A DNA stretch of 64,000 nucleotides from Rhytidiadelphus loreus (Eukaryota; Streptophyta; Bryopsida; Hypnales; Hylocomiaceae): the NCBI GenBank assembly GCA_947034895.1, contig OX344762.1, positions 10,917,501-10,981,500 on the forward strand, given 5' to 3'. The first letter of the stretch is position 1. Every line of letters begins with the position of its first letter. The position numbers and the translations under genes were made by a program. The notes beneath the pieces were generated by a model. That model saw only the letters and a program-made list of their open reading frames with translations. It did no database searches and was not told where the DNA came from. Shown here piece after piece: positions 12,341 through 24,700 of this stretch.

Positions 12341-12550
12341 ATGAAACCAAGGTCGCGTCTCCAGTGCGAGAGAGAGTGTGTGTGTGTGTCCAGCGCCTTG
12401 AGTAATTTGTGTGTCGTCGTTCTGGTTTTGCAAGTGGAAGTGGGATTCATCTGTACGCAGAGGTTTGTTAGTGTTTTTTTGAGCCTTTTTACGGTCAGAG
12501 AATCAAACGAGAAATCAAGGAAGCAAGCAATCAAGCGAGCAGCTGGTTGA
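12341..12550 (+). other. Upstream ORF whose stop overlaps the CSN1 start codon
   Basis: An ATG at 12341 (and another in frame at 12269) opens a frame ending in TGA at 12548-12550, overlapping the CSN1 ATG at 12550-12552 as TGATG. If the leader contains these ATGs, CSN1 translation would depend on leaky scanning or reinitiation. The peptide has no recognised domain, and the microsatellite gagagagtgtgtgtgtg lies within it (about 12367-12389). Whether it is in the mRNA is unknown. Confidence 0.35.
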
Positions 12551-15239
12551 TGGCCATGGACGGGTCGGAGAACAACAATGACAACAGCAATCACGTCCGT
12601 TCTGTGACGGTCGCTTCGGGCGTGGCCACACCAGAGCACATCGACGTGGAGAATTACGCCTCCCTGTACACCGGTCACACCAAAATTGCACGCCTGCATT
12701 TCATCGCCGACCACTGCCACTCGCGCAATTTGGAGCTCGAGGCCCTCCGCATGTCGTTGGACGAGATTCGCAAGGGCGATAACACGATGCTGTTCAAGGA
12801 GTGCGTGGAGAAGATCAACAACCGACTTGGGCCGGCTTATGCCTTGGACCAGGAATGGATCGACATGGTGGACCGCCGCGCAGCACAGCGCCAGGAGAAG
12901 CTCGAAATGGAACTCAATGGATACAAGGTACACCCGCAACATTGTCCGAATGAACTTTTAGGGTTTCGTGAAAGTTTCGAAAATTTCTTGTGTTTGAGGA
13001 ATTGTTGTAGGTCGTTCGATTTGTCGTTTGAGATGAAAGAATCGGTCTGGAAAATTCAGTGGTTAGTCATTCTGAGCTGACGAATCCGATCAAGCAGAGC
13101 ATCTTCTTTCTCTCTCTCTCTCTCTCTCTCTGGCTGGTCGAACGAGGTTTTAGGGTTTCTCAAATTTTGATAAGAATTAATTTTCGTTTGAGATTTAAGA
13201 ATTATGGAAGAACTTGCAGTGTTTATTTCCACGGTGGTGATTAATGATTATGTCGTTCTGAGCAGACCAATCTGATCAAGGAGAGGATCCCTTGTCTCTC
13301 TGTCTCTCTCTGTTGCCGAACGAGCTTTTAGGGTTTCGTGATATTTTCTAATGGGGGGCGGGGGGCGGGGGCGACTGTTGAGAATACAAGAATTATTGAG
13401 GAGATTCTGGTGGTGATTAATCTCGCATGTCGTTCTGAGCAGACTAATTTGATCAAGGAGAGCATCCGCATGGGTTATAATGACTTGGGCGATTTTCATT
13501 ACGCGCGAGGTGACCTTCAGCAAGCATTTAAGTGCTATGTGCGGACTCGCGACTATTGCACCACCTCCAAACACATAATCGCCATGTGCTTGAATGTTAT
13601 TTTGGTTAGCATTGAGCTTGGCCACTTTGTCCATGTCTCCAACTATGTTTCTAAAGCAGACCAAACCCCTGATGTGCAAGACCCCGTCGTGTTAGCTAAA
13701 CTCAAGTGTGCCGCCGGTTTGGCTCACCTTGAGAGTAAGAAGTACAAGCTTGCTGCCCGTAAGGTACATCTTCTATCGCTATGCCTGTTTTTGATCTCAA
13801 GGATTTGTATTGCTATTCAAAGACACCATGGCAGTGGAACTAATAGTTGGTAGCTTGTTTTAAGCTTCATCTGAAGTTACAAGACGTTCTGCTGTTCGCT
13901 TAGGGTGGATTAGTTCCACGAGGGTTGCGAAACGCTCAAGGATGTACATATGCTCCGTTTTTCAGCTCCCTGAGAAGAGAAAGTGAACTATAGTTTTAGT
14001 TCCGGTCCAATTTGAAGGCGTGTAGCAGCTCATGCCAGGGTTTTGTACGCAGTTTGTTGATTCAAATTTCGAGTTGGGAAGCAATTACTCAGATGTTATA
14101 GCCCCTCAAGATGTTGCAACATACGGAGGTCTTTGCGCGCTTGCATCGTTCGACAGAGCAGAGCTTAAGGTAAAGAGTAATGCAGTTATCTTTTATGTGA
14201 AGTGCTGTAGGGTTTTGTTTAGAACAGCTTTGAGATTGTTTTGGTTCATTTTTTATCACTTTGAACCTGAACTCATTCTTTGATGAAAACCTGTTTGTGC
14301 AGAGTAAAGTGATTGACAACATCAACTTCCGGAATTTTTTGGAACTTGTTCCTGAAGTGCGAGAGCTGATTCATGACTTCTATGCAAGGTTAGGATTTTT
14401 TTGAGTACCAACTTTTCTTCATACATCTGCACTATGAGAGATTTGGAATGCGTGGTCCATGTTTTTAGCATTTATTATTAAGTGTATGTTAGATGATAAT
14501 CTTACAGTCCGATTAGTGGTTTGATGATTTCCATGAGTCTTGAACATGAGCATCATCAGGACATTCTGTAATTTAGTGGACATGCTCGTTTGATTCTGTC
14601 GCTGATTATGTATTGTTTTGGCAGTCGGTATGCTTCTTGCTTGGGATATCTGCAAAAGCTGAAGCCAAGCCTATTACTTGATATTCACCTATACGATCAC
14701 GTGGAGACATTATATGAGCAGATTAGACACAAAGCCCTCATTCAGTACACAAACCCCTTCATCTCAGTAGATCTCAACACAATGGCCAGTGCGTTCAAGA
14801 CAAGTGTAGCAGGGTTAGAGAAAGAGCTAGCCGCCCTGATCACGGAGAACCAGATTCAGGTGCTTGTCATGTTCATGTGTGGATGCACCTTTTTGGCTTT
14901 TGTTCAATGAGCGCATATCCATTTATACTTGATTCTAATATTTGACACAGTGGCTGTGGGATAGTTCAAGATACGTTTATGATTCTCTCATAGAAAATAG
15001 TTGCTGTCAATTATATCCGACTTTCTGGCTAATTATCAATTTCTCTTTTGCTGTGGCAGGCTCGAATTGATTCGCACAACAAGATTCTGTATGCTCGGCA
15101 TGCTGACCAACGGAATACAACTTTTCAGCGAGTACTGCAAACAGGCTCTGACTTTCAAAGAGAAACCAGAGCAATGCTCCTTCGTGCAAATCTTATGCGT
15201 CAAGACTTTGTTATGAAGGGAAGTCGCAAGCAATCCTGA
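12550..15239 (+). CDS. CSN1: COP9 signalosome complex subunit 1 (CSN1/FUS6)
   Basis: It is a scaffold subunit of the COP9 signalosome, which removes Nedd8 from cullin ubiquitin ligases, mainly in the nucleus. The 6 exons are 12550-12927, 13443-13763, 14053-14169, 14303-14388, 14625-14859 and 15060-15239. They give 1317 nt and 438 aa, against about 441 in Arabidopsis FUS6, with near-collinear similarity. The N-terminal half is the helical-repeat part, including [13 protein letters not shown] and [18 protein letters not shown]. The PCI domain lies at about 270-400, with [18 protein letters not shown] and the C-terminal [18 protein letters not shown]. The start is the first ATG of the frame; an ATG two codons later (gccATGg) has better context. 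Intron 1 carries extra diverged copies of the exon-2 boundary. Confidence 0.96.
12946..13480 (+). repeat. Three diverged ~180-bp tandem units across CSN1 intron 1 and start of exon 2
   Basis: Each unit begins near a TTTTAGGGTTTC block (about 12957, 13149 and 13327) and ends with a copy of the intron-1/exon-2 junction. These junctions are TCTGAGctgACGAATCCGATCAA near 13070, TCTGAGcagACCAATCTGATCAA near 13257, and the genuine TCTGAGcagACTAATTTGATCAA near 13434. Spacing is about 183 and 180 bp. CT-rich runs follow the first two junction copies. The second copy keeps an intact acceptor and the residues TNLIKE before running to an early stop. Confidence 0.8.
13109..13131. repeat. CT microsatellite in CSN1 intron 1
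   Basis: About eleven TC dinucleotide units occur just after the first decoy junction. A shorter imperfect run (tctctctgtctctctctg) sits at the same place in the second unit, near 13295. Confidence 0.85.
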
Positions 15240-16902
15240 GTAAGTAGCACACACACACACTCAAGTATGAGGGCTAGTTTTTAATGTCCTCTGGATGATC
15301 TCCTAAGGATCTACCTGTAAGGACCTCCCTCTGGTGTGTGCTCGACTTATGACATGTTTCAGGTGGGAGGCTAGTTATGACCCTTTGATAATACTTCAGC
15401 ATACATTTTATGCCATTTTCCTTGTATGGAGTAGGAGCAATGAAAATTCAGGTCTCTGTTTACAATACGGAATAAATTAGTTTCAAGAGTGGAAGATGAA
15501 TGACTATTTCGTAGTAAGCTCTTTGCCTGGCAAGAGACGTTTCCGTTCTGCCGTTTGTTACTCTTTATAATATATTGTATCAGTAATGAGTCTCACGTCT
15601 AGAACTCTTTTTTTAACTCTAAGAACACTCCTGGGTGATGTCAAGGTTTGTCCACGGGGTGATACTTGGATAATGAGTGCAACTCCTCTGAAATGTAACA
15701 ATTTCTTTGTTTTGCAAAGTTTCCCTCAACGGTGAGCAAAAGTTCTATAGAAATTCCCGAAAGCCTAAGGTGGATAGAGCATTCTTGAGCAACTGCCTTT
15801 GCGCCCTTGCACAGCATCTTAAGCTCTTAATGCGCCCCACGGGACCAAAAGTGTCCCCACAGTCTGGAAGTCCAATTCAAAGTGCTATAAGTTTTGCATC
15901 TGATGTTTGAATTTGATAAAAACTTGTTGGGAAATCTCTGCTCTCTTTGAGTTTGTGTGCTAAAATTTTCAGATTAATCCAAGATGTATCAATTTTGTGG
16001 GAGCCATTCAAAGTTCACGGGTTCACTTTGAGTTCATCAAATTGCACATTTTAATTGCACATTTTCATGATTGCAACTTTGGGGGCTTGTATCTCCTTCA
16101 TCCAATGTTTGGTTTTAGTAAAATTTGTTGGGTTATATTCCCCTTGAAGTCTAGTTATTGTGGTGAAATTTTCATGTTGTTTGGGAGCAATTCAAATTTC
16201 AAAATCTGGACAATTTTGGATTACAAGGAACTTTGGCGACATGTTTCTTCATGTAGTGTTTGTTTCCAATAAAAAAAATATTTGAAAGTTGTGCATTCTA
16301 GTCTAGTTTGTGTGGTTAAAATTTCATATCAATTCCAAAATTTATGAGTATTTGTGAAGCATTTTAGTAGGAAGTTTAGCCTTATATACGTTTTTTACAA
16401 CTTTTTTTGCTATTTTTTGACACTTCAAAGGTATTTTGCAAACACAATGAGTCATTTGAATGATATTTTCTTTCACTAATGAGTTTGTATGCTAGTTTTG
16501 AAGCACTTTATAGTTTAAAGTTTTTTCATTATTTTGAGTAGGTTTAGAAATCAAATTTCATCTCTAAATGTGTTTTTAAGAAAATTTCAGTTAGAAGAGT
16601 ATATGCCTCAAAAGATTATCCCTGATAAATTGATGGGCATTTTAAAAATAGATTTGTCATGTCTTTAGATAGTGGAATATGCAAAATTGGTCATAGAAGT
16701 AATCTCATCCCTTCAAAAATGTAAAGATAAACTTCATACATAGACACACATTCTAAAGGCCCTTTTTACACTATGTTTGAAGTCTCAACTTTCTAAGTCC
16801 TTGTCCAAGGCCAACATTTTTGAATTGTATAAGGTGAAGAAAAAAATAAAAAATGTAGGACTTGGAACTCAAAGTATGTCCCAACTTCTCTCTTGTATAA
16901 TA
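15240..16902. other. 3' flank of CSN1 and AT-rich spacer with diverged repeats
   Basis: There is no gene here. Up to about 15.7 kb it is probably 3' UTR and spacer; a 67-codon ORF at 15707 has no recognisable domain. From about 15.9 to 16.55 kb a motif like agtttgtgtgctaaaattt recurs in diverged form (near 15950, 16143, 16300 and 16483), suggesting an old tandem array with units of roughly 150-200 bp. Confidence 0.45.
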
Positions 16903-17832
16903 CACTAGAAGAAAATGAGGGGTTTTGCAACTACAGTATGCAACTCATTTTGTAGTTGCATAGGACGTTTGCAACTAGGTGACAATGTAGAGTCCGTAGT
17001 TGCAGTGGACAAGTCGCATTAGTTGCAGTCTAGTTGCAAGGTTTTTTGTCATCCGACACCATACAAAGAACTTCATCCTTGTGTGCAACTTGCTTGCAAC
17101 TTGTAGATTTGTAAATTTTAAAATATAAATCTCAATGATTTGTAGATTTCAAATTTTTAGATCTACCTCCTTTCTAGATTTTTGAATTTCAAAACTACCT
17201 TTTTCTTAGATTTTTGAATTTCAAATCTACCTTTTTCTAGATTTCAAAATTTCAAATCTACCCTCTTCCTAGATTTCAAAATTTCAGATCTACCTTCTTC
17301 CTAGATTTCAAAATTCAATTTCCTAGATTATAAAATTTCTTGAATTTTAATTATTTTTTAAATTCTTATATACAAAATCTACAAATTGTAGAAACCCACA
17401 AATTATAGAAATCTTAGAATTCTATCAAAAGAATTCATTACATAAGACTATCACAACTTACAAGTCTTATATGTTCAATCTAATGGTACTCTTTACAATT
17501 GATATGGGTCAATTGATATAACACGAATGGGAATGAACTTTGAAAGCAACTAGGAAACAACTAGAGTGCAACTAAGAAACAACTAGCGTACAACTATGGT
17601 CATTTTACAGTTGCATAATAGTTGCATAGGACACTAGTTGTTTCCTAGTCTTTTTTTGCAACTACAGAATGACTACTTTGCAACTAAAACAATGAATGAA
17701 TGTTGTAAAACAATGACACAAAACAACTACATTAGATTTGGTGCAAATAGAGAGGAAACTAGTTGCATGACAGTTGCATAGGGCACTAGTTGCATAGTAG
17801 TTGGTTGTGCCGGACGTGTTTTTCTTCTAGTG
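16903..17832. mobile_element. Complete non-autonomous CACTA (En/Spm-type) element
   Basis: The element is 930 bp with 13-bp terminal inverted repeats CACTAGAAGAAAA, at 16903-16915 and inverted at 17820-17832. It is flanked by a 3-bp target duplication ATA (16900-16902 and 17833-17835), as expected for the CACTA superfamily. More than a dozen copies of TAGTTGCA or GCAACTA in both orientations crowd the first about 150 bp and last about 300 bp, the usual sub-terminal transposase-binding arrays. There is no ORF for a transposase, so it would need one supplied in trans. Confidence 0.85.
17142..17340. repeat. Minisatellite inside the CACTA element
   Basis: Five to six diverged copies of a roughly 33-bp unit of the form tagatttcaaaatttcaaa followed by tctacctt run in tandem. 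Internal expansion of this kind is common in non-autonomous CACTA elements. Confidence 0.75.
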
Positions 17833-17835
17833 ATA

Positions 17836-18758
17836 TAAGCCCTCCCACATGGATCAAAAAGTCAATATCTCATTTTTTGGGGCACTTTTAGTATCAAATC
17901 TGAATTGGACAGATGTGGAGAAAATCTTAACCCAATAGAATGCCTCCCGTGTTTTTTTTCTGCTCATTTTATATTCCAAAAAAATTGTTGCCGGGACTTG
18001 AAGGCCAAGTTGGGTTTGGCCACCATCTGTACCAGGACATAAGGGCACTTTTTCCAGACGGATGATCCCATACTATTCATTCATTAATCTGGATGATTTT
18101 CATCTCCGCACCTGGAAGACGGCAAAGTCGGCAGAGCTGAAGATTCTCCGCAGTGAGACGACTCCGACGAACTGCCAAACTATTTCATCCATTTCATCCA
18201 TCCATCATTTGCCAGCTCAGTCGCTCCCGCTCTACCCGACTGATCCGCCACGCGTCTTCAGTACGTGGCACGCTGCCAGACCCCCTCGTGTCTCTCCTCT
18301 TCCCCCCTTCAGCAGATCCTCTCCCTTTGTTCCAGCAGACGAGCCAATGCTGCTCGCTCGGTGATTCAATAGCTGGCTAAGTTACCAATTCCACCTATAC
18401 ATTTGCGCTTTTCTCTGATCAATCGAAAAAATTTGGCACTGGGATTGGATTTTTCTGCCAAGGGATTTCGCCATTTCTGTTCTTTTGTGCCGTTGGTTGC
18501 AGCTGATTTAGTCGAATTGATTGGTGGCAACGGGTGAATTTTCTTGGGATTGGATTGGCGATTGAGATTGAGCTTGCGAGCGAGCTCAGTGCTGTGAAAT
18601 TTGGAGTATCGAGGAGAAGTCGGCGGTGGCGGAGGAGGAGAAGGGAGGAGGAGGAGGATTTTTCGTTTTTGATTTTTTTTTGTGTGTTTGATTGGGACTG
18701 GAGGACGCGCATGGGGGCCAGGGGGAGGAGGAAGGCGGAGAAGCTCTGAGGAAACACG
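17836..18758 (+). promoter_or_regulatory. Probable promoter and 5' leader of the VPS13 gene
   Basis: Composition changes from AT-rich to C-rich at about 18.1 kb. GCCACG at 18247-18252 and CGTGGC at 18264-18269 form an inverted pair; the second is within tACGTGGCA, an ABRE/G-box-like core. A GA/GGAGGA-rich tract at about 18623-18660 resembles a leader. A short upstream ORF, 18711-18749 (12 codons plus stop), ends 9 bp before the VPS13 ATG. The transcription start is not identifiable by eye. Confidence 0.4.
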
Positions 18759-21700
18759 ATGTTGGAAGAGCAGTTAGCGTTTTACTTGGATAAGTACCTT
18801 GGCGAGTATGTCAAGGGACTGTCCAAGGAAGCGCTTAAGGTCTCCGTGTGGGATGGTTAGTTCTCCGTCTCTTGTTGCTTTTCCCTTTTTGAGATTGAAA
18901 ATATAGGTCACTGGATTGGTCGATGGACTTTTCGGTATGACGAGCCTTTGACGATCGCCATCGAAAACCTCGGGGATTCAATGTCGGAATTCAATGTGCA
19001 ATTTTGTTGCTTCGTGGTTGGCTACGATCAAGAGAATTGAGGTTGTGGAGTGAGGGGAATTGCTTACTATTGGTAGATCGTTTTGTAGTGAATTTGATAG
19101 AGATTTTATTGGAAAGGGATCAAAATGAGTGATACGAGCATCGGGGTACCTGCTAATTTGCACGATCGTGAAAGGCGAGGTTTACTCGCTGGTAGGCAAG
19201 GGAAGAAATGTTTTAAGAATTCACTCTTGGATAGATAATCTAACCTCGGGATTTGAGAGGTTCACTATACTCAGTAGTCGGTATGGGGCTGAATATCACT
19301 GAGTGCTAGGTATCCAATGCTGAGATTGAAGGGGTTACTCGGATTGCGGGGTTTAAGATACTGGGGGGCAATGTGACATTCCTCATCAGTTGCTTTATCG
19401 TCTTTGTTTACCCCCAGCATATATACTGTTTTGATTCATTGACATTGCTTAATAAGGTCCATAAACTTCTTAATGTAAGTACTTATGCCAGTAGCTTTGT
19501 TCATTTTAGGGCGTACTTTTTATTTGAGCAATGCAACAACCCTAAAATGATCAGAATCACTGTGTCGATCTACGACGAAAATGATCAATTGACACGGTTC
19601 TTTGAATATTTGTCAGTTTCAAGTTGCGATCTTCTTAAATGAATTTCTTTTGGATCATTTTTGGGGTGCAGGGAATGTGGAGCTCACGAACATGCAACTG
19701 AAGCCGGAGGCTCTCAATGCTTTGAAGTTACCAATCAAAGTCAAGGCGGGATTTCTTGGGTCCGTGAAGCTCAAGGTATGACATCTTTTCTATGGTCCGA
19801 GGAAATGCTATCAGCTGATCAATCTGGACTTACAGTTGGCTGCACTCTTCTTAACTAACGACTACATCAAACGTAGGTCCCGTGGAGCCGTCTCGGACAA
19901 GAGCCAGTGGTAGTTGAACTTGACCGCATTTTTGTATTAGCTGAGCCTTCTACAAACGTGGAAGGTGGTGAGGCTGATTCAGTGCAAGAAGCAAAGATTC
20001 GTCGAGTGCGGGTATGTCCCCTTGATTATTCTTTTGGAGGGAGAGTTCTTTGCCTTCTTTTCGTGTCAACTGGTTTTTGTCATCATTCTAGATATATGAA
20101 CTTGAGATCTAATATGAGATGCTTTGGCAGTCTCATGAGTTTGTTCGGCACTTAAACTCCCAGGATCCGTGGCTGTATTGAGTCGTCTTTATATATCTTT
20201 TGTACTGTCAGATGTTATAACTGAGTTAGCTTCAGAGAAGCCGATTGGCAGTTTGACCCCGTGATTAAACTTCAGAAACTTTCTCCACGTGTTTTGCTCC
20301 CCACTTTTGATCCGACCATTTCTGGCCGATGCGAGTACTGGACATTAGTAATTTGACGGTTTGGGATTCAATCTCCCCAAGAATAATTTGTGAAATATGT
20401 TGAATGCACAAGGAGGCAGTCGATTCAATAGTAGCCTGAAATTTGCCTTCACACTGGTGTCGACATCGAGAGCTAGTTAGCATGAATGAAATGTTGGACT
20501 TGTTCCTGATGTATCATATGGGCTCTGCAGGAAGAGGAAGAGAAGATTGTGAGGGGAAATGCAGATGACATCAAAAAACCTGAAGAAGCGGTACATCACC
20601 TGTCATTTAGTCTATGTTTTACATTGGGACTTATTAAAAATCCTTACCTGCTTTAAAGACCTGGCACGATTTTGGATGTAAATTTTCATTTTGTCTCTAT
20701 TGTCGTACTCCGATCTCTTTCCTCTGTTTGAATACTACGTAGTAATAATCTAGTTGATCACTGTTTAAATTTTCTGTTGACAATCATATGTTGTCTGCGG
20801 CTCAAGTGCTAGTGAATATACCCTACTATTCAGGCGGTATCGTCATGATGAAGTAATAAAAAAGTGTGGGGATGTTGTTGACTTGCAGAGCAACTCCTCA
20901 TGGATAACATCATTAATCGGTACAGTTATTGGCAACCTGAAACTGTCAATTACTAACGTTCACATTCGGTACGAGGACGAAGAGAGGTATGAAATAGCCA
21001 TGTATTTGGTTTTCATGTTTTTTTAAGAAGATTGTGACGCTAAGAATAGTTTATCCTAGAAAATAGGAACAATTAAATATCTTAATGCTGTTGGTATAAC
21101 ATAGGATGTGGGTTTTTTATCTTCTCTCTATTCTTTATGTTTGGCAACTTAGTAGTTCAGTGTCTGTATTTGGTTTCCAATCAGGTGCATACGTAGGGTG
21201 TATGAGAATTTTTTTAATGTTGATGACGTGCTGCAATGAAATAACAACTACTTTTACTATGGCAGCAATGCTGGGCATCCTTTTGCTGCGGGATTGACTC
21301 TAGCTAAGCTAGCTGCTGTTACAGTGGACGAAGATGGCAAAGAGACATTTGTCACTGGTGGAGCACTTGATCGTGTACAAAAGGCAAGTGGTACTTGCGA
21401 TGCGAATTATTATGAATATCATTATAATTATCATTATACTGTTATACTTTAGTATCACAAGTCTCATTAGTATGAAGACTTTACGCATTAGAATTTTTCA
21501 AGAAGCGGTGTGTACGATATATTTTCGTCTCTTGCCCTGTTCGGATGACTCCTCAAGAGTTTGACTCAACTTTTTCTCTTTTCGTTGGTCTGATTTCGTT
21601 CAACTTGGTTCTCTGTTTCGTCAATCTGTATAAACTTGGTTCTCTGTTTTCTAACTGTATAAATGACTTTTTTTGAGTTCAAGTTATTTTTACGGATTTT

Positions 21701-24700
21701 TTCATCCAGAATGATCTTCTACAGACATTCTTACGATTTAAATTTCAATAGTTTCTCATTTTTATTTAGAAGAAACATGTCCATTTATCGTATGTTTTTC
21801 ATTCCTCTCTTCTGTGTCAGACCATTTGTCTTCATGCCTTCTATTTGTCGTGTTTTCTGTAATTATGTCATGGAAGTTGTATTTGTAGAACTTGCAATAA
21901 TTAGAAAAATCTACCCAATTGGAGGTAATGCTCTGTGGCAGAGAAGGTCTTATGATTTGAAGTTGTAATTTTAATCAGGATTTTTGCGCTGTGCAGTATG
22001 ACATCTACTAATTATGTTGTAATTATGCAGTCTGGGGAGCTTAATCGATTATCCTTTTATTTCGACACAGACACCAAACCTTGGCCCATGGAAAAGTCAT
22101 GGGCGGAGCTTGTGCCGCAGGATTGGAGCAAGGTATGTACTACACCTGCATATATGGTTGCTATAGCTGTACGATTTTTGACCCTTAGTCGACATTTTAT
22201 TTGATGAGCTTTGGCACGGATTTTGTTCAAGTACTTGACGATTTATGAGGCTCATAGTTGTTAAATGCAGTGGGACCGAAGGGAACATTGAGTTTTTGCT
22301 GTGTTTTATTTCATTTTACCTTTCTTTCTGTCATCCTTAGTCACTTAGAATTACTGAAAACTGTATTGTCTGTGAGGATCGACTTGGCATTTCTGTATTG
22401 ATTTTCCTTCCGCACTGTGAAGGAGTATTTAATTTCCTCCTCCATGACAAAAAGCGTTATCCTCGTAATCTGAATGAAGTGAAAATGAATACAAATTTCT
22501 GTCGCAGGTTTTCTCACCAGGAATTAAGGAAGAACCATCTGCTTACCAGGGAGAGAAGCCTGCATGGATAATGGACCATCACTATGTGCTTAAACCTGTA
22601 GGTGGCATCTCGAGGTACTTCAAACTTGGGCAGAAGGACAAACGGAGTCCCGACAAGCCTGCTCAAAAAGCCATCGTTATACTTGATGATGTTACAATCA
22701 GTTTGACTGAGGTATGAAGTTTCTAGCGTTCTTTTCAAATTGCACTTGAATTCGGAAGTAAAATGCGCTTTTATATTAAGACCTTGTTCCTGTGCATCAG
22801 TATAAAATCCTTTTTCGGATTGACCTTTTATTGTGGAATTTTTTGGGTGTGGCTTTATCAGCATTTTTCACGTCAACCAAGCTATTCATCTAGAGACAAA
22901 AGTCTAAATTTGTATCAGGTTTGAATGATCTAATGGTGCTCCTGATAATGCAGAAACAATATCGAGATGCTTTGAAACTGGCTGAAAATATTTCGACGTT
23001 CAGTAAACGTGTCCAATACGCTCACCATCGTCCTATTAGAAGTATCAAAGAAGATAGGAAGGGTTGGTGGCTGTATGCATATACTGCCGTATCGGAAGAC
23101 CAGAAGAAAGCCAGGTGCGCCCTCGTCCAGTTGTCGTAATCTTTTTTAATTTGGACTGGGTATGTAATATTTGTCCAGAAGCATATCGCAATTTGCATCA
23201 CTAATGCTCGCAGTAATGGGCATGAATTTTCTATAATGAACATGATTCTAAGGCATTAGACTGTAAGTGCAAACTTGTTTTGTAGTCAAAGAAATGCTTG
23301 GGAATAGCGGCTGCAGGTGTCTGATGATCGTGCATAAGTCATTTGATTGTATTCTTGGAGCTTTGCATCCTATGGGCATTTGTTGGCGTTTTTCGAAAGT
23401 TGTTTTCTCGTGCCGTTTATTTTCTATCATGGTAGGTGGTATACCACTGCAGTTTTGCAGTCGTTACTGGTGCTCATTTTTCACTTAGTAAAAACTTTAA
23501 TCAAATCCGGAACACTCAGTAGTTCAAAGTTACTAAATCTTCAAGCCTTGTTTGTGTGCTCAAACAGTTCTCAGTAACTTTTTGTGATGTTGTTCTTTAG
23601 TGGCCATCTTTCATGGCAGAAGATCTTGACATACTCGAGAATGCGCAAACAATATGTGTCCAAGTACATTGAAGCTCTTCAAGCAAATTCAAAGTCAATT
23701 TCTGTCAATGACAACAAGAGCGTTAAGGAATTGGACCGCCAGCTTGATTCTGAGATCATCATTCAATGGAGGTACACGCCTCCTCTGTGTACTCTGGTGA
23801 ACTGTATCGGCTCTCTGTCGAAATTCATATGTATATCTGTGTTGATTTATGTGCTTTCATGATTCATATTGAATTTCCTATCATACCAACAGACTTTGCA
23901 ACCATGTATGAATGAGGCTAACATTTTCATTTCGTTCTCGGTGTCTCAGAATGTTGGCTCATACATTTGTGGACCAGGAGAGGAAAAAGGGTGAACAAGA
24001 ACGACAAGCTAATCGAAGCTGGTGGTCGTTCGGATGGTAAGATATGTACTATCTATATCAACTGATATATATTGGTTCGCAAGTCATTTACTTGTATTTG
24101 TCTTGCATGGTTGAACTTTGGTGTTGCAAATTCTGTCCTAACGAAAGTATTTGCACAAAATCTTTTAAATCTGTATCTGATCGCATTATGAGAAATGATC
24201 ATTTGAACGATCTATCATTTGTACTAACATCTAGGTAGATGATATTTTTGTTTACTGACATTGCTCTCCTATGAGCAGGGGTGGTGGTAATGATAGTGAT
24301 ACTGGCAACAAAGAATTCACAGATGATGACTGGAGTCGAGTCAATGAAATCATTGGCTACGAGGAAGGCAAACCATCTCCTATGATTCCTGGGGAGGATA
24401 AGCCCAACATGCTTCATACTCTGGTGGAAGTCCAAATGAAACATAATGGAACAAAACTGATATCAGCAAGTGGAGAAAGAATCCTAGAGCTTACAGCTGA
24501 AGGCCTTGGGTGTGGGATTAAACTCTACCCTGAAACTAAAGTGTTCAATGTTGTGCTGGATTCCTACAAGATTTCTACGCCAGAAGGACTTCTTGGAGAG
24601 GTACCTATATGAAAAATTCATTATTATTTTCATTTTTATTATTATTATTATTACTTTTACCATGTTTGTTTGCAAGGTTGAGGAAAATGCGCCGAATTTT

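Noticed and set aside
12277..12942. 221-codon minus-strand ORF opposite CSN1 exon 1
   Set aside because: Lies antisense to a strongly conserved exon and is explained as a shadow of its codon usage.
13248..13679. 143-codon minus-strand ORF over CSN1 exon 2
   Set aside because: Antisense shadow of the real exon and of the duplicated intron units.
24636..24653. ATT/TTA microsatellite in VPS13 intron 12
   Set aside because: Real but an ordinary short simple repeat with nothing to suggest a role.
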